The notes: a model not told the origin generated them from the sequence alone. Shown: positions 55,789 through 63,483, counted from the stretch's first letter. The stretch is 64,000 nt of DNA from Bacteroidetes bacterium MED-G17 (GCA_002457675.1 NTKK01000008.1:28387-92386), one strand, 5' to 3'. Program-made: numbers and translations.

Positions 55789-56574
55789 TTAGTTCTTATC
55801 ATTAATTAGGACTGGAGTTTGTCCATCAGTTATTATAATTTTTGCATTGTTGGAACTGGAGAGTTCTTTTAAAACTTCAAGACTTCTCCACCTTATGTTT
55901 TGTTCTGTTAGACCTTCTTTGATAATTTTTTGAAAATCCCTCACTCCTTCAGCCTCTATTCTCTTCCTTTCTGCTTCCTTTCTTTCTCTTTGCAAAACAA
56001 AATCCATCTGTTGCGCTTCTTGCTCTGCTCTAAGCTTAGACTCAATTGCAGAATATAGTCCCTCAGGCAAGGTTATACTTTTTAATAATATGGATTCAAT
56101 GACAAAACCTCTTCCTTGTAATATACTTGACATATGTTTTTTAATTTCTTTTTCTATTTCTCCCCTTTTCCCTGAATGCATATCCTTTGCATAGAAACGC
56201 GCGCATACATCCGCTGCAGCAGACCTAAAAGAGCTTAGAATCATCACCTGCTCAAATCTTTTTCCAACACTATTAATGACTTCTTTCGCTTTTCCTTCCT
56301 CTACATGATAAAGGATGGAAATTTCAGAAGCAACATTTAAACCTTCTTTAGATGGAAGATTTAGCCTAACCTCGCGATTTACGGTTCTTGTCGGGACTTT
56401 AAGCATCTTGGTAGTAAAAGGGTTTATTAGATAGATACCTTGTTCTTTCGGTTCCCCTTTTAATTTGCCTAATCTTTGTTTAACACCCACTTCTCCAGGT
56501 CTAACAACTGCGCAGGAACTAAAAAAAGTGATGATGAGAATAAAAAAAAACCGTAAAAGCATAGTCAATTTCAT
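55789..56574 (-). CDS. Prohibitin/SPFH-domain lipoprotein
   Basis: 261-aa SPFH (band 7) protein: N-terminal hydrophobic segment ending in lipobox FFSSCAVV, then the band-7 core (RPGEVGVKQRLGKLKG, IYLINPFTTKMLKVPTRTV). A long helical tail follows (AIESKLRAEQEAQQMDFVLQRERKEAERKR), the typical coiled coil of prohibitins. Such proteins form membrane-organising rings and often restrain proteases. Usually they carry a true transmembrane anchor; here the Cys context suggests lipidation instead. It has no operon partner and no NfeD gene beside it. Confidence 0.85.
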   Translation of the reverse strand: MKLTMLLRFFFILIITFFSSCAVVRPGEVGVKQRLGKLKGEPKEQGIYLINPFTTKMLKVPTRTVNREVRLNLPSKEGLNVASEISILYHVEEGKAKEVINSVGKRFEQVMILSSFRSAAADVCARFYAKDMHSGKRGEIEKEIKKHMSSILQGRGFVIESILLKSITLPEGLYSAIESKLRAEQEAQQMDFVLQRERKEAERKRIEAEGVRDFQKIIKEGLTEQNIRWRSLEVLKELSSSNNAKIIITDGQTPVLINDKN

Positions 56575-56829
56575 GTAAATAATTTTAAATATAATAAATT
56601 AACTACAAGTCTGAATACATAAAAAGATATAAGTGAAAAAGCTTATGTAGATCTTTTTGAACTAATCAGGAGTTGAGTATGAAATTTATGGAGACAGCTC
56701 AGTCGTTGAGGAGAAAAAATAATACGAATGCCAACAGAAAATAAGCAGTATTTAAATAATGACTATATATAATATTTGTTTTGAAAAATCAAACATAAAC
56801 ACTAAAAACTCGTTTAAATTTGAAACTTT
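56575..56829. other. Divergent intergenic region with an imperfect hairpin
   Basis: 255 bases between the prohibitin-like and bestrophin genes. At 56621-56658 AAAAAGAT...ATAAG pairs with CTTAT...ATCTTTTT, giving a 13-bp stem interrupted by a bulge. It could be a terminator-like or regulatory hairpin, but no gene is attached to it. No ORF is seen. The bestrophin -7 box lies at the right end. Confidence 0.35.
56815..56822 (+). promoter_or_regulatory. -7 promoter box TAAATTTG upstream of the bestrophin gene
   Basis: Exact TAnnTTTG match ending 7 nt before the ATG at 56830. Confidence 0.45.
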
Positions 56830-57720
56830 ATGCTTATTGATAAGACCATCCCTTTAAGGTATATCTTCAGTAATGTTAAAGCTGATCTGAGTGTTTCGCT
56901 GGTTTTCATACTTGTGGTGATATTGATAAAATATTTCTTGCCAGAGCTAAATCTTAACATTGCTATTCCAGCATTGTTAGGTACAGCTATCTCTTTGGTA
57001 TTGGCTTTTAAATTAAGTCAATCATACGATAGATGGTGGGAGGCCCGAAAAATATGGGGTGAGATAGTGAACGATAGCAGAACTTTGATCAATCAAATTC
57101 AAGGATTTTCCCATAAAAACATTACAAGTAATGAAGATATTGAATCGTTTGCATTCCGCCAGATAGCTTGGTGTTACGCTTTGGCTTATTCCCTAAGGAA
57201 TTTAAATCCACTTGATATTATATCTAAATTCCTAAGTAAAACTGAATTGGAAGCGCTCCAGGGCCAAGTAAATATCCCGCTAAAATTGATGAACAACCAC
57301 AATAAACAGTTAAATAAATTACTCAAAGAAGAATCAATCAATGAGTTTCAACAAATTCAAATAGATAAAACATTGGTTCGCATGGTGGCATCTATGGGAA
57401 AAGCTGAAAGAATTAAGAATACTGTTTTTCCTAGAACTTACCGTATTTTTTTGCGGTTTTTCATTTATTTATTCATCCTAACTTTAGCCATAGCTTTGGA
57501 CAATTTGAACCCTATGTATGAAATAGGTTTATTGCTTTTAATTGCATTTCCTTTTTTCCTGCTAAAATCAACTGCTCAACATATGCAAGATCCGTTTGAA
57601 AATAGGCCAACTGACACTGCCATGCTAACGATATCTAAGACCATTGAAATAAACCTAAAGCAGTTAATCAATAAAGAAATCAGTCAACCAGAAGAAAAAG
57701 AAACTTTCTTCAAAATGTAA
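56830..57720 (+). CDS. Bestrophin family ion channel
   Basis: 296-aa membrane protein of the bestrophin/UPF0187 family, which forms pentameric anion or cation channels. The signature SQSYDRWWEARKIWGEIVNDSR near residues 65-85 is diagnostic. Hydrophobic segments lie at about 22-38 and 45-62, with a pair near residues 212-245. The C-terminal motif DPFENRPTDTAM is conserved. It is monocistronic and convergent with the SRPBCC gene. Confidence 0.92.
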   Translation: MLIDKTIPLRYIFSNVKADLSVSLVFILVVILIKYFLPELNLNIAIPALLGTAISLVLAFKLSQSYDRWWEARKIWGEIVNDSRTLINQIQGFSHKNITSNEDIESFAFRQIAWCYALAYSLRNLNPLDIISKFLSKTELEALQGQVNIPLKLMNNHNKQLNKLLKEESINEFQQIQIDKTLVRMVASMGKAERIKNTVFPRTYRIFLRFFIYLFILTLAIALDNLNPMYEIGLLLLIAFPFFLLKSTAQHMQDPFENRPTDTAMLTISKTIEINLKQLINKEISQPEEKETFFKM

Positions 57721-57747
57721 ATATATCTATTTAAGAATGAATGCTTG

Positions 57748-58179
57748 CTAGCTTCTATATCCTTTGCTACCAAAAGCTTCGGATGTGCCATTTTGGCAAA
57801 ACTGCCTCAAACTTTCAAGATATTTCGCCCAACTAAAGTTCAAATTTGCGTACATATCATCCAGTGCTTCAAAGCCACTTATAGACACCCTGACTCTGGT
57901 TTTTTCGTCGTTAGTGTCTAAAGAAAAACTGGTTATTTGTCCAATAAAAGGCATCGAAGAATCAATACATTCCCAAACCAATCTCTTGCTTTCCTCTCGC
58001 TCAATTATTTTAACGTCAAAAGTGGCTTGGCCAAATGTCATACTAAGCGTTTCATTAAGTTTTGAGGATCCTTTTACATCAGTAGTATACCATTGCTTTA
58101 GCTTATCAACATCAGTTAGCGCTAAAAAAACCTTTACTATTGGTGAATTGATATGAAATAAGTGATGAATTGTATGCAT
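57748..58179 (-). CDS. SRPBCC (AHSA1-like) domain protein
   Basis: 143-aa helix-grip fold protein: N-terminal strand IHHLFHINSPIVKVFLALTDVDKLKQWYT, central strands with RLVWECID, and a C-terminal helix FSWAKYLESLRQFCQNG. AHSA1-like proteins bind hydrophobic ligands or partner with Hsp90; the ligand is unknown here. An antisense ORF of 130 aa is a shadow. It follows the small T9SS cargo gene by 10 nt on the same strand. Confidence 0.85.
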   Translation of the reverse strand: MHTIHHLFHINSPIVKVFLALTDVDKLKQWYTTDVKGSSKLNETLSMTFGQATFDVKIIEREESKRLVWECIDSSMPFIGQITSFSLDTNDEKTRVRVSISGFEALDDMYANLNFSWAKYLESLRQFCQNGTSEAFGSKGYRS

Positions 58180-58189
58180 ATTATTTTAT

Positions 58190-58657
58190 TTATTGTTGAA
58201 TTTTAAATTTTTTAATAGGTGTATTGAATTGTTTGATTAATAAAATGTAAATCGTGGATGATAATTCTCCCAAGTCAATCTCAAATGATTTGACATAAGT
58301 ATTTATTGGACCTACTTTCACCTTTCTTCCTGCTAGATCTTGAAGTTCAAAAGTGAAACCTTCTTCTATTTTATTGATTTCAATATTGATATAGCGCTTG
58401 AAAGGGTTAGGGTAAAGAGATACTTTGGTATCGCTTAAAAAGATATTCTTAATGTTCCCTTTAATTTTGTAAAACTCATAAGGCTGTTGCACACCCTCAT
58501 TGGATTTGTCAAGTTTAGCATTGGTCAACTGTCCCACACTATAAGAAATTAAACCGTCCGAAGATTTGGCTGCCCCACCTGATGTATTCATGGAAGATTG
58601 TGCAAAAAGTGGTGTTGAAAATACAACTAGTAAACATACAAAAAATCCTTTCCTCAT
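58190..58657 (-). CDS. Small T9SS type A cargo protein
   Basis: 155-aa secreted protein. Signal peptide ends at PLFAQ; a short segment SSMNTSGGAAKSSDGLISYSVGQL and GVQQPYEFYK follows, the standard body of a class of tiny T9SS cargoes. The type A sorting domain (VSLYPNPFKRYINIEI to IKKFKIQQ) covers about residues 78-155, half of the protein. It is presumably surface-attached or released; function unknown. Confidence 0.8.
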   Translation of the reverse strand: MRKGFFVCLLVVFSTPLFAQSSMNTSGGAAKSSDGLISYSVGQLTNAKLDKSNEGVQQPYEFYKIKGNIKNIFLSDTKVSLYPNPFKRYINIEINKIEEGFTFELQDLAGRKVKVGPINTYVKSFEIDLGELSSTIYILLIKQFNTPIKKFKIQQ

Positions 58658-59002
58658 ACTGAACCCTTAACTTCTCAAAAATGAAGATTTTTTTTTTATA
58701 AATCAATTTTTGATCTAATTCAGTTTAGTTAAGGTCCTCTGCCATAAATTTAAATTCATCTTTTATTTTCTTAGGCAACGAACTTATAGTAGACAATGAA
58801 ATAGCAAGGATAAATAGATTTAATAATTAAGACGGAACCAAACTATCTTATAAAATGATAACTACATATTTTACTAAAAATATGTACTTTGATATACAAT
58901 AACCACGATAAATATTTAATTTCACCATTGGTCTAGAGGTCAATGAATCTTTGGTAATAATTGTAAAAAAAAAGTTTATTCTTATAAAATATTTGATTTA
59001 AT
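58658..59002. other. 345-nt gap: diverged repeat copy A and a possible gene remnant
   Basis: No intact gene. On the minus strand 58725-58826 there is a 33-codon open stretch without an ATG start, ending SSLPKKIKDEFKFMAEDLN, which reads like a protein C-terminus. Bases 58831-58917 resemble 61450-61538 (see repeat entries). An AATATTTG box ends 7 nt before the ATG of the next gene. Confidence 0.35.
58831..58917 (+). repeat. Diverged direct repeat, copy A
   Basis: Shares an ordered series of short blocks with copy B at 61450-61538: CGGAACC, AACTAT, TGATAAC, ATATTTT, GTACT, TATACA and TAAATAT. Separations are similar and the orientation is the same. The alignment was made by eye and has several small indels. 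Confidence 0.35.
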
Positions 59003-59530
59003 ATGAAGATTAAGGAAGGATTTCCATTTAAAATGGTACAATTTTCGTCAAAAATAGAAGTTACCAAAGAAACACTTTGGAATGTAATCTCAAGGCCAAA
59101 AAACCTAGAATTATTTCATCCATTTGTTAAAGAAAATCCAACTGAACGTTGGAACAAAAAAGATTCTAGAGATACTATCATTTACTATAACAACCTAGTT
59201 CTAAATCGAATTTTTCTTGACTGGGTTGAGGGAAAATCATATACCCTTATTATTGGCAATAGCGCATATGCTACGGCCAAAGTTCATTGGGATATCATCG
59301 AAAATGATTCAAAAAATACAAGTATCAATATAACGATTTATTATTATCCTTCGGTTGCATTAGGAAAATATCCTGCTATGCTTCAACCCTTAATAGACTG
59401 GATTTACTTAAAGCCAAAATTAAAAGAATATGTCAAGAGCGTGGTTTTAGGGATTAAATTCTATTCTGAGTCAGGTATTAAAGTTAAAAAAAATCAATTC
59501 GGTTTCAATCCAATGTTTTCAAGACTGTGA
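59003..59530 (+). CDS. SRPBCC-family protein (polyketide cyclase/START-like)
   Basis: 175-aa protein whose first half reads as a helix-grip fold (VQFSSKIEVTKETLWNVISRPKNLELFHPF, then FLDWVEGKSYTLIIG and NTSINITIYYYPS). A more hydrophobic region (AMLQPLIDWIYLKPKLKEYVKSVVLGI) forms the long C-terminal helix. There is no signal peptide. Ligand unknown. It is unrelated in detail to the other SRPBCC gene at 57748. The next gene's ATG lies 31 nt after its stop. Confidence 0.7.
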   Translation: MKIKEGFPFKMVQFSSKIEVTKETLWNVISRPKNLELFHPFVKENPTERWNKKDSRDTIIYYNNLVLNRIFLDWVEGKSYTLIIGNSAYATAKVHWDIIENDSKNTSINITIYYYPSVALGKYPAMLQPLIDWIYLKPKLKEYVKSVVLGIKFYSESGIKVKKNQFGFNPMFSRL

Positions 59531-59546
59531 TTTGGAAATATTTTAT

Positions 59547-59561
59547 TATTTTAGTGCAATA
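59547..59561 (+). promoter_or_regulatory. Start-proximal element TATTTTAGTGCAATA
   Basis: TATTTTAG (one mismatch to TAnnTTTG) ends 7 nt before the ATG. The 18-nt string including the start codon is nearly identical to that before the lipoprotein gene at 61696 (TAATTTAGTGCGATAATG). Probably a promoter of the same class. Confidence 0.4.
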
Positions 59562-60533
59562 ATGAAAGGGATATTTACAGTTATTTTAAGCTTTACAATA
59601 GGTATTGCTTGGTCACAATCTATAGTTAAGCCTGATATTCCAGCAGATGGAGTAACCTATCAAATTTTCGTTTTGGATGATCAATTGAACTTTTCAAATC
59701 AAGGGGATTGGGACTTCTCAGATATAAAAACTACTTCTGAAAATTCAGTTCAAATTGCCCCGATATCATCATCAGATATTGCCAAAAATTATCCAAATGC
59801 CACCCATGTAAAATATGATAATGGAGAACAATTTTTTCTTGGTTTTAACGAAAATAATCTCACCTATAATGGCGAAGTAACAGTAATCACTTCTTCATAC
59901 CCTGAACCACTTGTTTTACACCCTTACCCATTTAGTTTAGGTAACACTAATGCTAAAATTGTAGAAGAAATTCCATTTACTGTTGCTGGTGGTCCACCAG
60001 GATTAATTAGAGATGATCAAGTATATTCAGAAGTAATCTCTAGCGGAACTTTAACCATGCCTGACAAGACAGTTCATCAGGATGCAGTTCTAATGAAAAT
60101 TACGAGAACGTTTACTGATCGGCAAATAGGTTCTCCGCCATGTATCAATAAGCAAGAAGCCCATGAATGGTGGGTTAAAGGTTATGCGATACCTGTAGTC
60201 CGGACGTTCAACATGGTTCAAAGTGGAGCGTGCCCATCAAATGTAATTAGGAGATCTAAATTTTTGAAAGGTGATCCGCTCAGCATTAAAGCAATTAGTG
60301 CTGGAGAGGTATTAATTTTTCCCAATCCGGTTAATACCCATTTAAATATTCAGGTAAAAAAACACTTTTTAAACTATAATTTTAGCATCATAGATATTAC
60401 CGGGAGAGTTGTGAAATATGGAGTTATTGAATCAACAAACACAAGACTAGATTTAAAAAACTTATCAAAAGGAGTATATAATTTAGCATTAGGAAATTCT
60501 CCAAAACAGAATTTTAAATTTTTCAAGAATTAA
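59562..60533 (+). CDS. T9SS type A cargo protein, unknown function
   Basis: 323-aa secreted protein from the ATG at 59562 (signal peptide MKGIFTVILSFTIGIAWSQ); the track start adds ten residues. A beta-rich domain of about 220 aa contains two Cys (SPPCINKQEAHEWW and SGACPSNV) that probably form a disulfide. The C-terminal sorting domain begins at VLIFPNPVNTHLNIQV and ends NFKFFKN. Domain not recognised. It is in the same direction as, and just downstream of, the SRPBCC gene. Confidence 0.78.
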   Translation: MKGIFTVILSFTIGIAWSQSIVKPDIPADGVTYQIFVLDDQLNFSNQGDWDFSDIKTTSENSVQIAPISSSDIAKNYPNATHVKYDNGEQFFLGFNENNLTYNGEVTVITSSYPEPLVLHPYPFSLGNTNAKIVEEIPFTVAGGPPGLIRDDQVYSEVISSGTLTMPDKTVHQDAVLMKITRTFTDRQIGSPPCINKQEAHEWWVKGYAIPVVRTFNMVQSGACPSNVIRRSKFLKGDPLSIKAISAGEVLIFPNPVNTHLNIQVKKHFLNYNFSIIDITGRVVKYGVIESTNTRLDLKNLSKGVYNLALGNSPKQNFKFFKN

Positions 60534-60666
60534 CAGTAACAAGTCTAAACCATTGCACTCGGATTCGGAGCTGCAATAGCCTTTTTACTTAAACTTAACT
60601 TTAATAATCTTAAATTAAGTTATAATAAGTATTATATTCGGAAACATACTTTAAAAACAAATAATT

Positions 60667-60951
60667 ATGAAAGATATACTTGTTGTTGGCAAACTGAAAG
60701 AGGAAAAGTTCGAGAAATTTATGGGCTTTATGCAATCTGATGTTGGAATAAATGAAAGAAAAAAAATTGCAGATTTAACGAAAACTCTAGGCACAGTATC
60801 GCCTGATAAAAATTCAGTTATGTTTAAGATTGCAGTCCACAATGAGGATGCTTTGCATGCATTTTTGGATGGGACAAATCCGGTTTCCGGACCAATTTTT
60901 GAAGAGGTTATGGAAAGCTATGAAATATTTACTATCTCCAAAATCAAATAA
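60667..60951 (+). CDS. Small hypothetical protein (94 aa), possible dimeric alpha/beta barrel
   Basis: 94-aa soluble protein MKDILVVGKLKEEKFEKFMGFM... with an alternating strand-helix pattern and a C-terminal ESYEIFTISKI strand, similar in outline to ABM/Dabb-type small barrels. No catalytic residues can be named. An antisense ORF is a shadow. A TATATTCG near-match to the -7 box ends about 26 nt upstream of the ATG. The next ORF begins 6 nt after its stop, so it heads a run of three small genes. Confidence 0.6.
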   Translation: MKDILVVGKLKEEKFEKFMGFMQSDVGINERKKIADLTKTLGTVSPDKNSVMFKIAVHNEDALHAFLDGTNPVSGPIFEEVMESYEIFTISKIK

Positions 60952-60957
60952 ATACAA

Positions 60958-61158
60958 ATGAATAAATTATTTAACCCATCCGACTATTTCATTCTATTTG
61001 CTGCAGTAGTTTCTATGGCTATATCAATTGGATTTTGGTTTAGCGGATATAAAGATGAAGGGGTTTATATAGGCATTTGGGTCCCCTCAATATTAGGATT
61101 TGGCAATTATGTCAAAAATCTTCTCATCCAAAATAAGGAAAGAAAAAAAGATGTATAG
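60958..61158 (+). CDS. Small membrane protein (66 aa)
   Basis: 66-aa protein with two hydrophobic segments (DYFILFAAVVSMAISIGFWF and GVYIGIWVPSILGFGNYV) joined by a short charged loop, ending in a basic tail NKERKKDV. The topology would place the tail in the cytoplasm. It overlaps the following 35-codon ORF by 8 nt. Function unknown; possibly a subunit or regulator of a membrane complex. Confidence 0.6.
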   Translation: MNKLFNPSDYFILFAAVVSMAISIGFWFSGYKDEGVYIGIWVPSILGFGNYVKNLLIQNKERKKDV

Positions 61159-61258
61159 CACTGAAATAATTTTTGGAATAGGGATTTTTGTAACTCTAAT
61201 TACTTCAATTGGTATTTATATTACCATAAAGGAGTTTAACCAACAATCGGACAATTAA
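61151..61258 (+). CDS. Very small single-pass membrane protein (35 aa), not in the ORF track
   Basis: ATG at 61151, TAA at 61256-61258. The product MYSTEIIFGIGIFVTLIT... has one transmembrane helix of about 20 residues followed by a short polar tail (IKEFNQQSDN). It starts 8 nt inside the 66-aa gene, a tight overlap that suggests translational coupling and co-function. The size and topology match membrane-complex small subunits in general, but no family is recognised. Confidence 0.5.
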   Translation: MYSTEIIFGIGIFVTLITSIGIYITIKEFNQQSDN

Positions 61259-61449
61259 ATAAAAAAATTTTGTTCAATTCAGATTTAAAAATTGAAAAAC
61301 CTTGATTAATCAAACAACTACAAATTCTCCCAAAAATCATAATTAAACCCATTGTTATTTCACTAAATTTAATTTGTACATAGCTTTGGTTGCTAAATTC
61401 TTTAAGAAGTTTGCCTGTTTGCCGATAAGTACTACTAAAACTAATTGAG

Positions 61450-61538
61450 GTCGGAACCGAACTATGTTTACCTACTGATAACCATATTTTTATGTAAAAA
61501 AAGTACTCAGGTATACAGCTGGGTATACAGTAAATATA
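61450..61538 (+). repeat. Diverged direct repeat, copy B
   Basis: Partner of 58831-58917, same orientation, sharing CGGAACC, AACTAT, TGATAAC, ATATTTT, GTACT, TATACA and TAAATAT in order. Together the copies bracket the genes from 59003 to 61258. Confidence 0.35.
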
Positions 61539-61680
61539 CATAAGCTCTAGTCAAACTTTTTATTTAACGTTTTATTGATAAGCTATTGTATTATAATTTT
61601 TCTAGAATTTCTTAACTGACCTTGTTTTATTACCAATGTATTTTTTTTGGTAGAAATAATTATAAACAAGAATAATTTCT

Positions 61681-61695
61681 TAATTTAGTGCGATA
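61681..61695 (+). promoter_or_regulatory. Start-proximal element TAATTTAGTGCGATA
   Basis: TAATTTAG (one mismatch to TAnnTTTG) ends 7 nt before the ATG. The element is nearly identical to the one before the T9SS cargo gene at 59562. Confidence 0.4.
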
Positions 61696-62337
61696 ATGTA
61701 TTCAAAAACTAACTTAATTGGATTACTGTCTATATTGGTAATCTTTTCCGCTTGCTCGACATCAAACCAAGTCGTCTCAAATAAGCGTAAACTAAACAAT
61801 GGGCATAAAATTGAATTGCGAAAAAAACCACAAAACAAACAAAGTGAAACCCTCACCCAAGTTGGTAATGAAAATAAGCTAGATAAGGAAACTAAAGCAG
61901 TAAAGCCTGTCGATTATAAAGTGGCAGCAGAATCAACTGTATTGGCCTCCAAAATGAATAATATTACTGAACTAAATAGCCAAAACAATGCAACCGAAAT
62001 GGCTATTATTGAACAAAAATCTGAGGATAGCAATCCAATAAATAAAAACTTTGCTAAAACTTTCAAAAGTGAAAAACAAGTTTTAAAGCAAATGAAAAAA
62101 CAAGCTAAAAAATCTAAGAAATCTACTAAAAGTGGAAAAAGTCAGCTTGTTGCTTTAATTCTAGTTGCATTAACTGGAGCAGTTGGAATCCATAGATTTT
62201 ATTTAGGTTATATCGGTGTTGGAATCATTCAATTGTTAACTGGCGGTGGTTGCGGTATTTGGGCCCTAATTGATTTGATAAGAATCATTACTGGTGACCT
62301 TAAGCCTATCGATGGAGACTACACCGAAAAACTATAA
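61696..62337 (+). CDS. Lipoprotein with C-terminal TM2 domain
   Basis: 213-aa protein with a lipobox (LVIFSACSTS) after an N-terminal hydrophobic stretch. A low-complexity Lys/Gln/Asn/Glu-rich linker spans about residues 25-150. A TM2 domain follows at about 155-210: ALTGAVGIHRFYLGYIGVGIIQLLTGGGCGIWALIDLIRI, with the usual two helices and the FYLG and D motifs. TM2 proteins are inner-membrane proteins of unknown function. The lipidated N-terminus and TM2 helices together imply a periplasmic linker tethered at both ends. The next gene, of the DUF2752 family, overlaps it by 26 nt. Confidence 0.85.
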   Translation: MYSKTNLIGLLSILVIFSACSTSNQVVSNKRKLNNGHKIELRKKPQNKQSETLTQVGNENKLDKETKAVKPVDYKVAAESTVLASKMNNITELNSQNNATEMAIIEQKSEDSNPINKNFAKTFKSEKQVLKQMKKQAKKSKKSTKSGKSQLVALILVALTGAVGIHRFYLGYIGVGIIQLLTGGGCGIWALIDLIRIITGDLKPIDGDYTEKL

Positions 62338-62641
62338 AAGGTTTACCTGGTTGAATGGCTTAAAGGTATTAATTTTAATTGCAATTCCTTTAACGCTATT
62401 GATTTTGCCTTTGGATTTTTTTGACGAGGGGAAAAGTATCAGTCTATTTGCTCTTTTGGGACTTGAGGATTACGTTTACTCCACGGGGATGACACGGGCA
62501 GTAATGCATCTAATGCACTTTGACTTTGCAGGCGCTCGAGAGTTCAATATTCTCTCCTTTTTTGTGTTGCCCCTTTTGTTTGTCCTTTGGCTCAAATGGC
62601 TGTTGGCAGAATTTGGTATTTCAATACTTCGTAAATTTTAA
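62312..62641 (+). CDS. DUF2752-like membrane protein lacking the CxxCG motif
   Basis: 109-aa membrane protein from the ATG at 62312 (METTPKNYKRF), which lies 26 nt inside the TM2 gene. The core TGMTRAVMHLMHFDFAGAREFN matches the DUF2752 pattern (CPxCGxTRA...A...N), but the two cysteines are replaced (VYSTGMTRA). Two or three hydrophobic segments are present. TM2 and DUF2752 genes often neighbour each other in Bacteroidota, which supports both calls. Function unknown. Confidence 0.7.
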   Translation: METTPKNYKRFTWLNGLKVLILIAIPLTLLILPLDFFDEGKSISLFALLGLEDYVYSTGMTRAVMHLMHFDFAGAREFNILSFFVLPLLFVLWLKWLLAEFGISILRKF

Positions 62642-62744
62642 TAATTCATATTTATCCATCAAAATAAGATATCTACCTTATACCGGCCTTTTTTCAGCAA
62701 TCACTTAACAACCACTTAAACTCATTTAATAGCATAATACCATA

Positions 62745-63383
62745 ATGAAATACTTTATTCACTTAACCACTCTTTTTATCGTTTTTTCTGCAAATGCTCA
62801 AACAAATCTATATACCAATCCTGACTTTGAGACCATAGCAGCAGAGCATAATATCATTGCAATAATTCCATTTAAAACTACCGTAAAACTTCGTCCAAAA
62901 GCTATGAAAAATATGAACGAAGATGATTTCATTGAACTACAAGTTAAAGAGTCTGAAAATCTTCAGGCTTCTATGTACTCTTGGTTTTTAAAAAGAAAGA
63001 AAAGAGGTTCTTTATCAGTTGACGTTCAGAATAATTTTAAAACAAATGCTATTCTTAAGAAAAATGAAATCACAAATGAAAATTTAGATTCCTATACACC
63101 AGAAGAATTAGCAAAGCTTCTTGATGTAGATGCTGTAATAATGGGTACATTTCAAACAAATAAACCAATGTCTGCAGGAGCTGCAATAGCCTTAAGAATG
63201 CTTCTAGGTGCTTATGCGGCAACCAATGAAGCAAAAATTAATATGTTTATTTATAACGCAGAAGATGGTAAATTATTAATCAACTATAATAAAAGAGTAG
63301 CAGGGTCTTTGTTTAGCTCTAGTGATGATTTAGTTAATATTTTAATGAGAAAAGCCTCCCGAAGGATTGCATATTGTAAATAA
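62745..63383 (+). CDS. Conserved secreted protein of unknown function
   Basis: 212-aa protein with signal peptide (HLTTLFIVFSANAQ) and a mature domain with conserved-looking segments HNIIAIIPFKTTVKLRPK, SMYSWFLKRKKRG and LLDVDAVIMGTFQTNKPMSAGAAIALR. The strand-helix order near the end (NEAKINMFIYNAEDGKLLINYNKRV) is reminiscent of CsgG/GNA1162-type periplasmic domains, but this is a weak impression. Not recognised otherwise. Likely periplasmic or outer-membrane-associated. Confidence 0.7.
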   Translation: MKYFIHLTTLFIVFSANAQTNLYTNPDFETIAAEHNIIAIIPFKTTVKLRPKAMKNMNEDDFIELQVKESENLQASMYSWFLKRKKRGSLSVDVQNNFKTNAILKKNEITNENLDSYTPEELAKLLDVDAVIMGTFQTNKPMSAGAAIALRMLLGAYAATNEAKINMFIYNAEDGKLLINYNKRVAGSLFSSSDDLVNILMRKASRRIAYCK

Positions 63384-63483
63384 TTTTTAAAAACTTCAAC
63401 CTTAATCCAAGGGCCTTAAAGAAATTAACGGTAGTATTAACAAATCATAATCCGAGTTTTTTTAATTTTTCCTTTGAAATTAA

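Larger units (their letters stand above)
61259..61695. other. 437-nt gap: diverged repeat copy B, no convincing gene
   Basis: The track's 101-aa minus-strand ORF here (61236-61541) has Cys- and Ser-rich, low-complexity composition and no start signal, so I do not accept it. The region contains repeat copy B, within which GGTATACAG occurs twice separated by 3 nt (GGTATACAGCTGGGTATACAG). The right end holds the promoter-like box of the next gene. Confidence 0.4.

Noticed and set aside
57764-58156. 130-aa plus-strand ORF opposite the SRPBCC gene
   Set aside because: The minus-strand frame has a clear AHSA1-like fold pattern; the plus frame is Ser-rich shadow.
60560-60600. 17-nt identity (GGAGCTGCAATAGCCTT) between the 60.5 kb gap and the gene at 62745
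   Set aside because: Similarity ends abruptly on both sides, and the short match encodes Ala-rich sequence that can recur by chance; not treated as a duplication.
61236-61541. 101-aa minus-strand ORF in the track
   Set aside because: Ser/Cys-rich, atypical composition, no promoter or start signal, and it overlaps the diverged repeat and the 3' end of the 35-codon ORF on the other strand.
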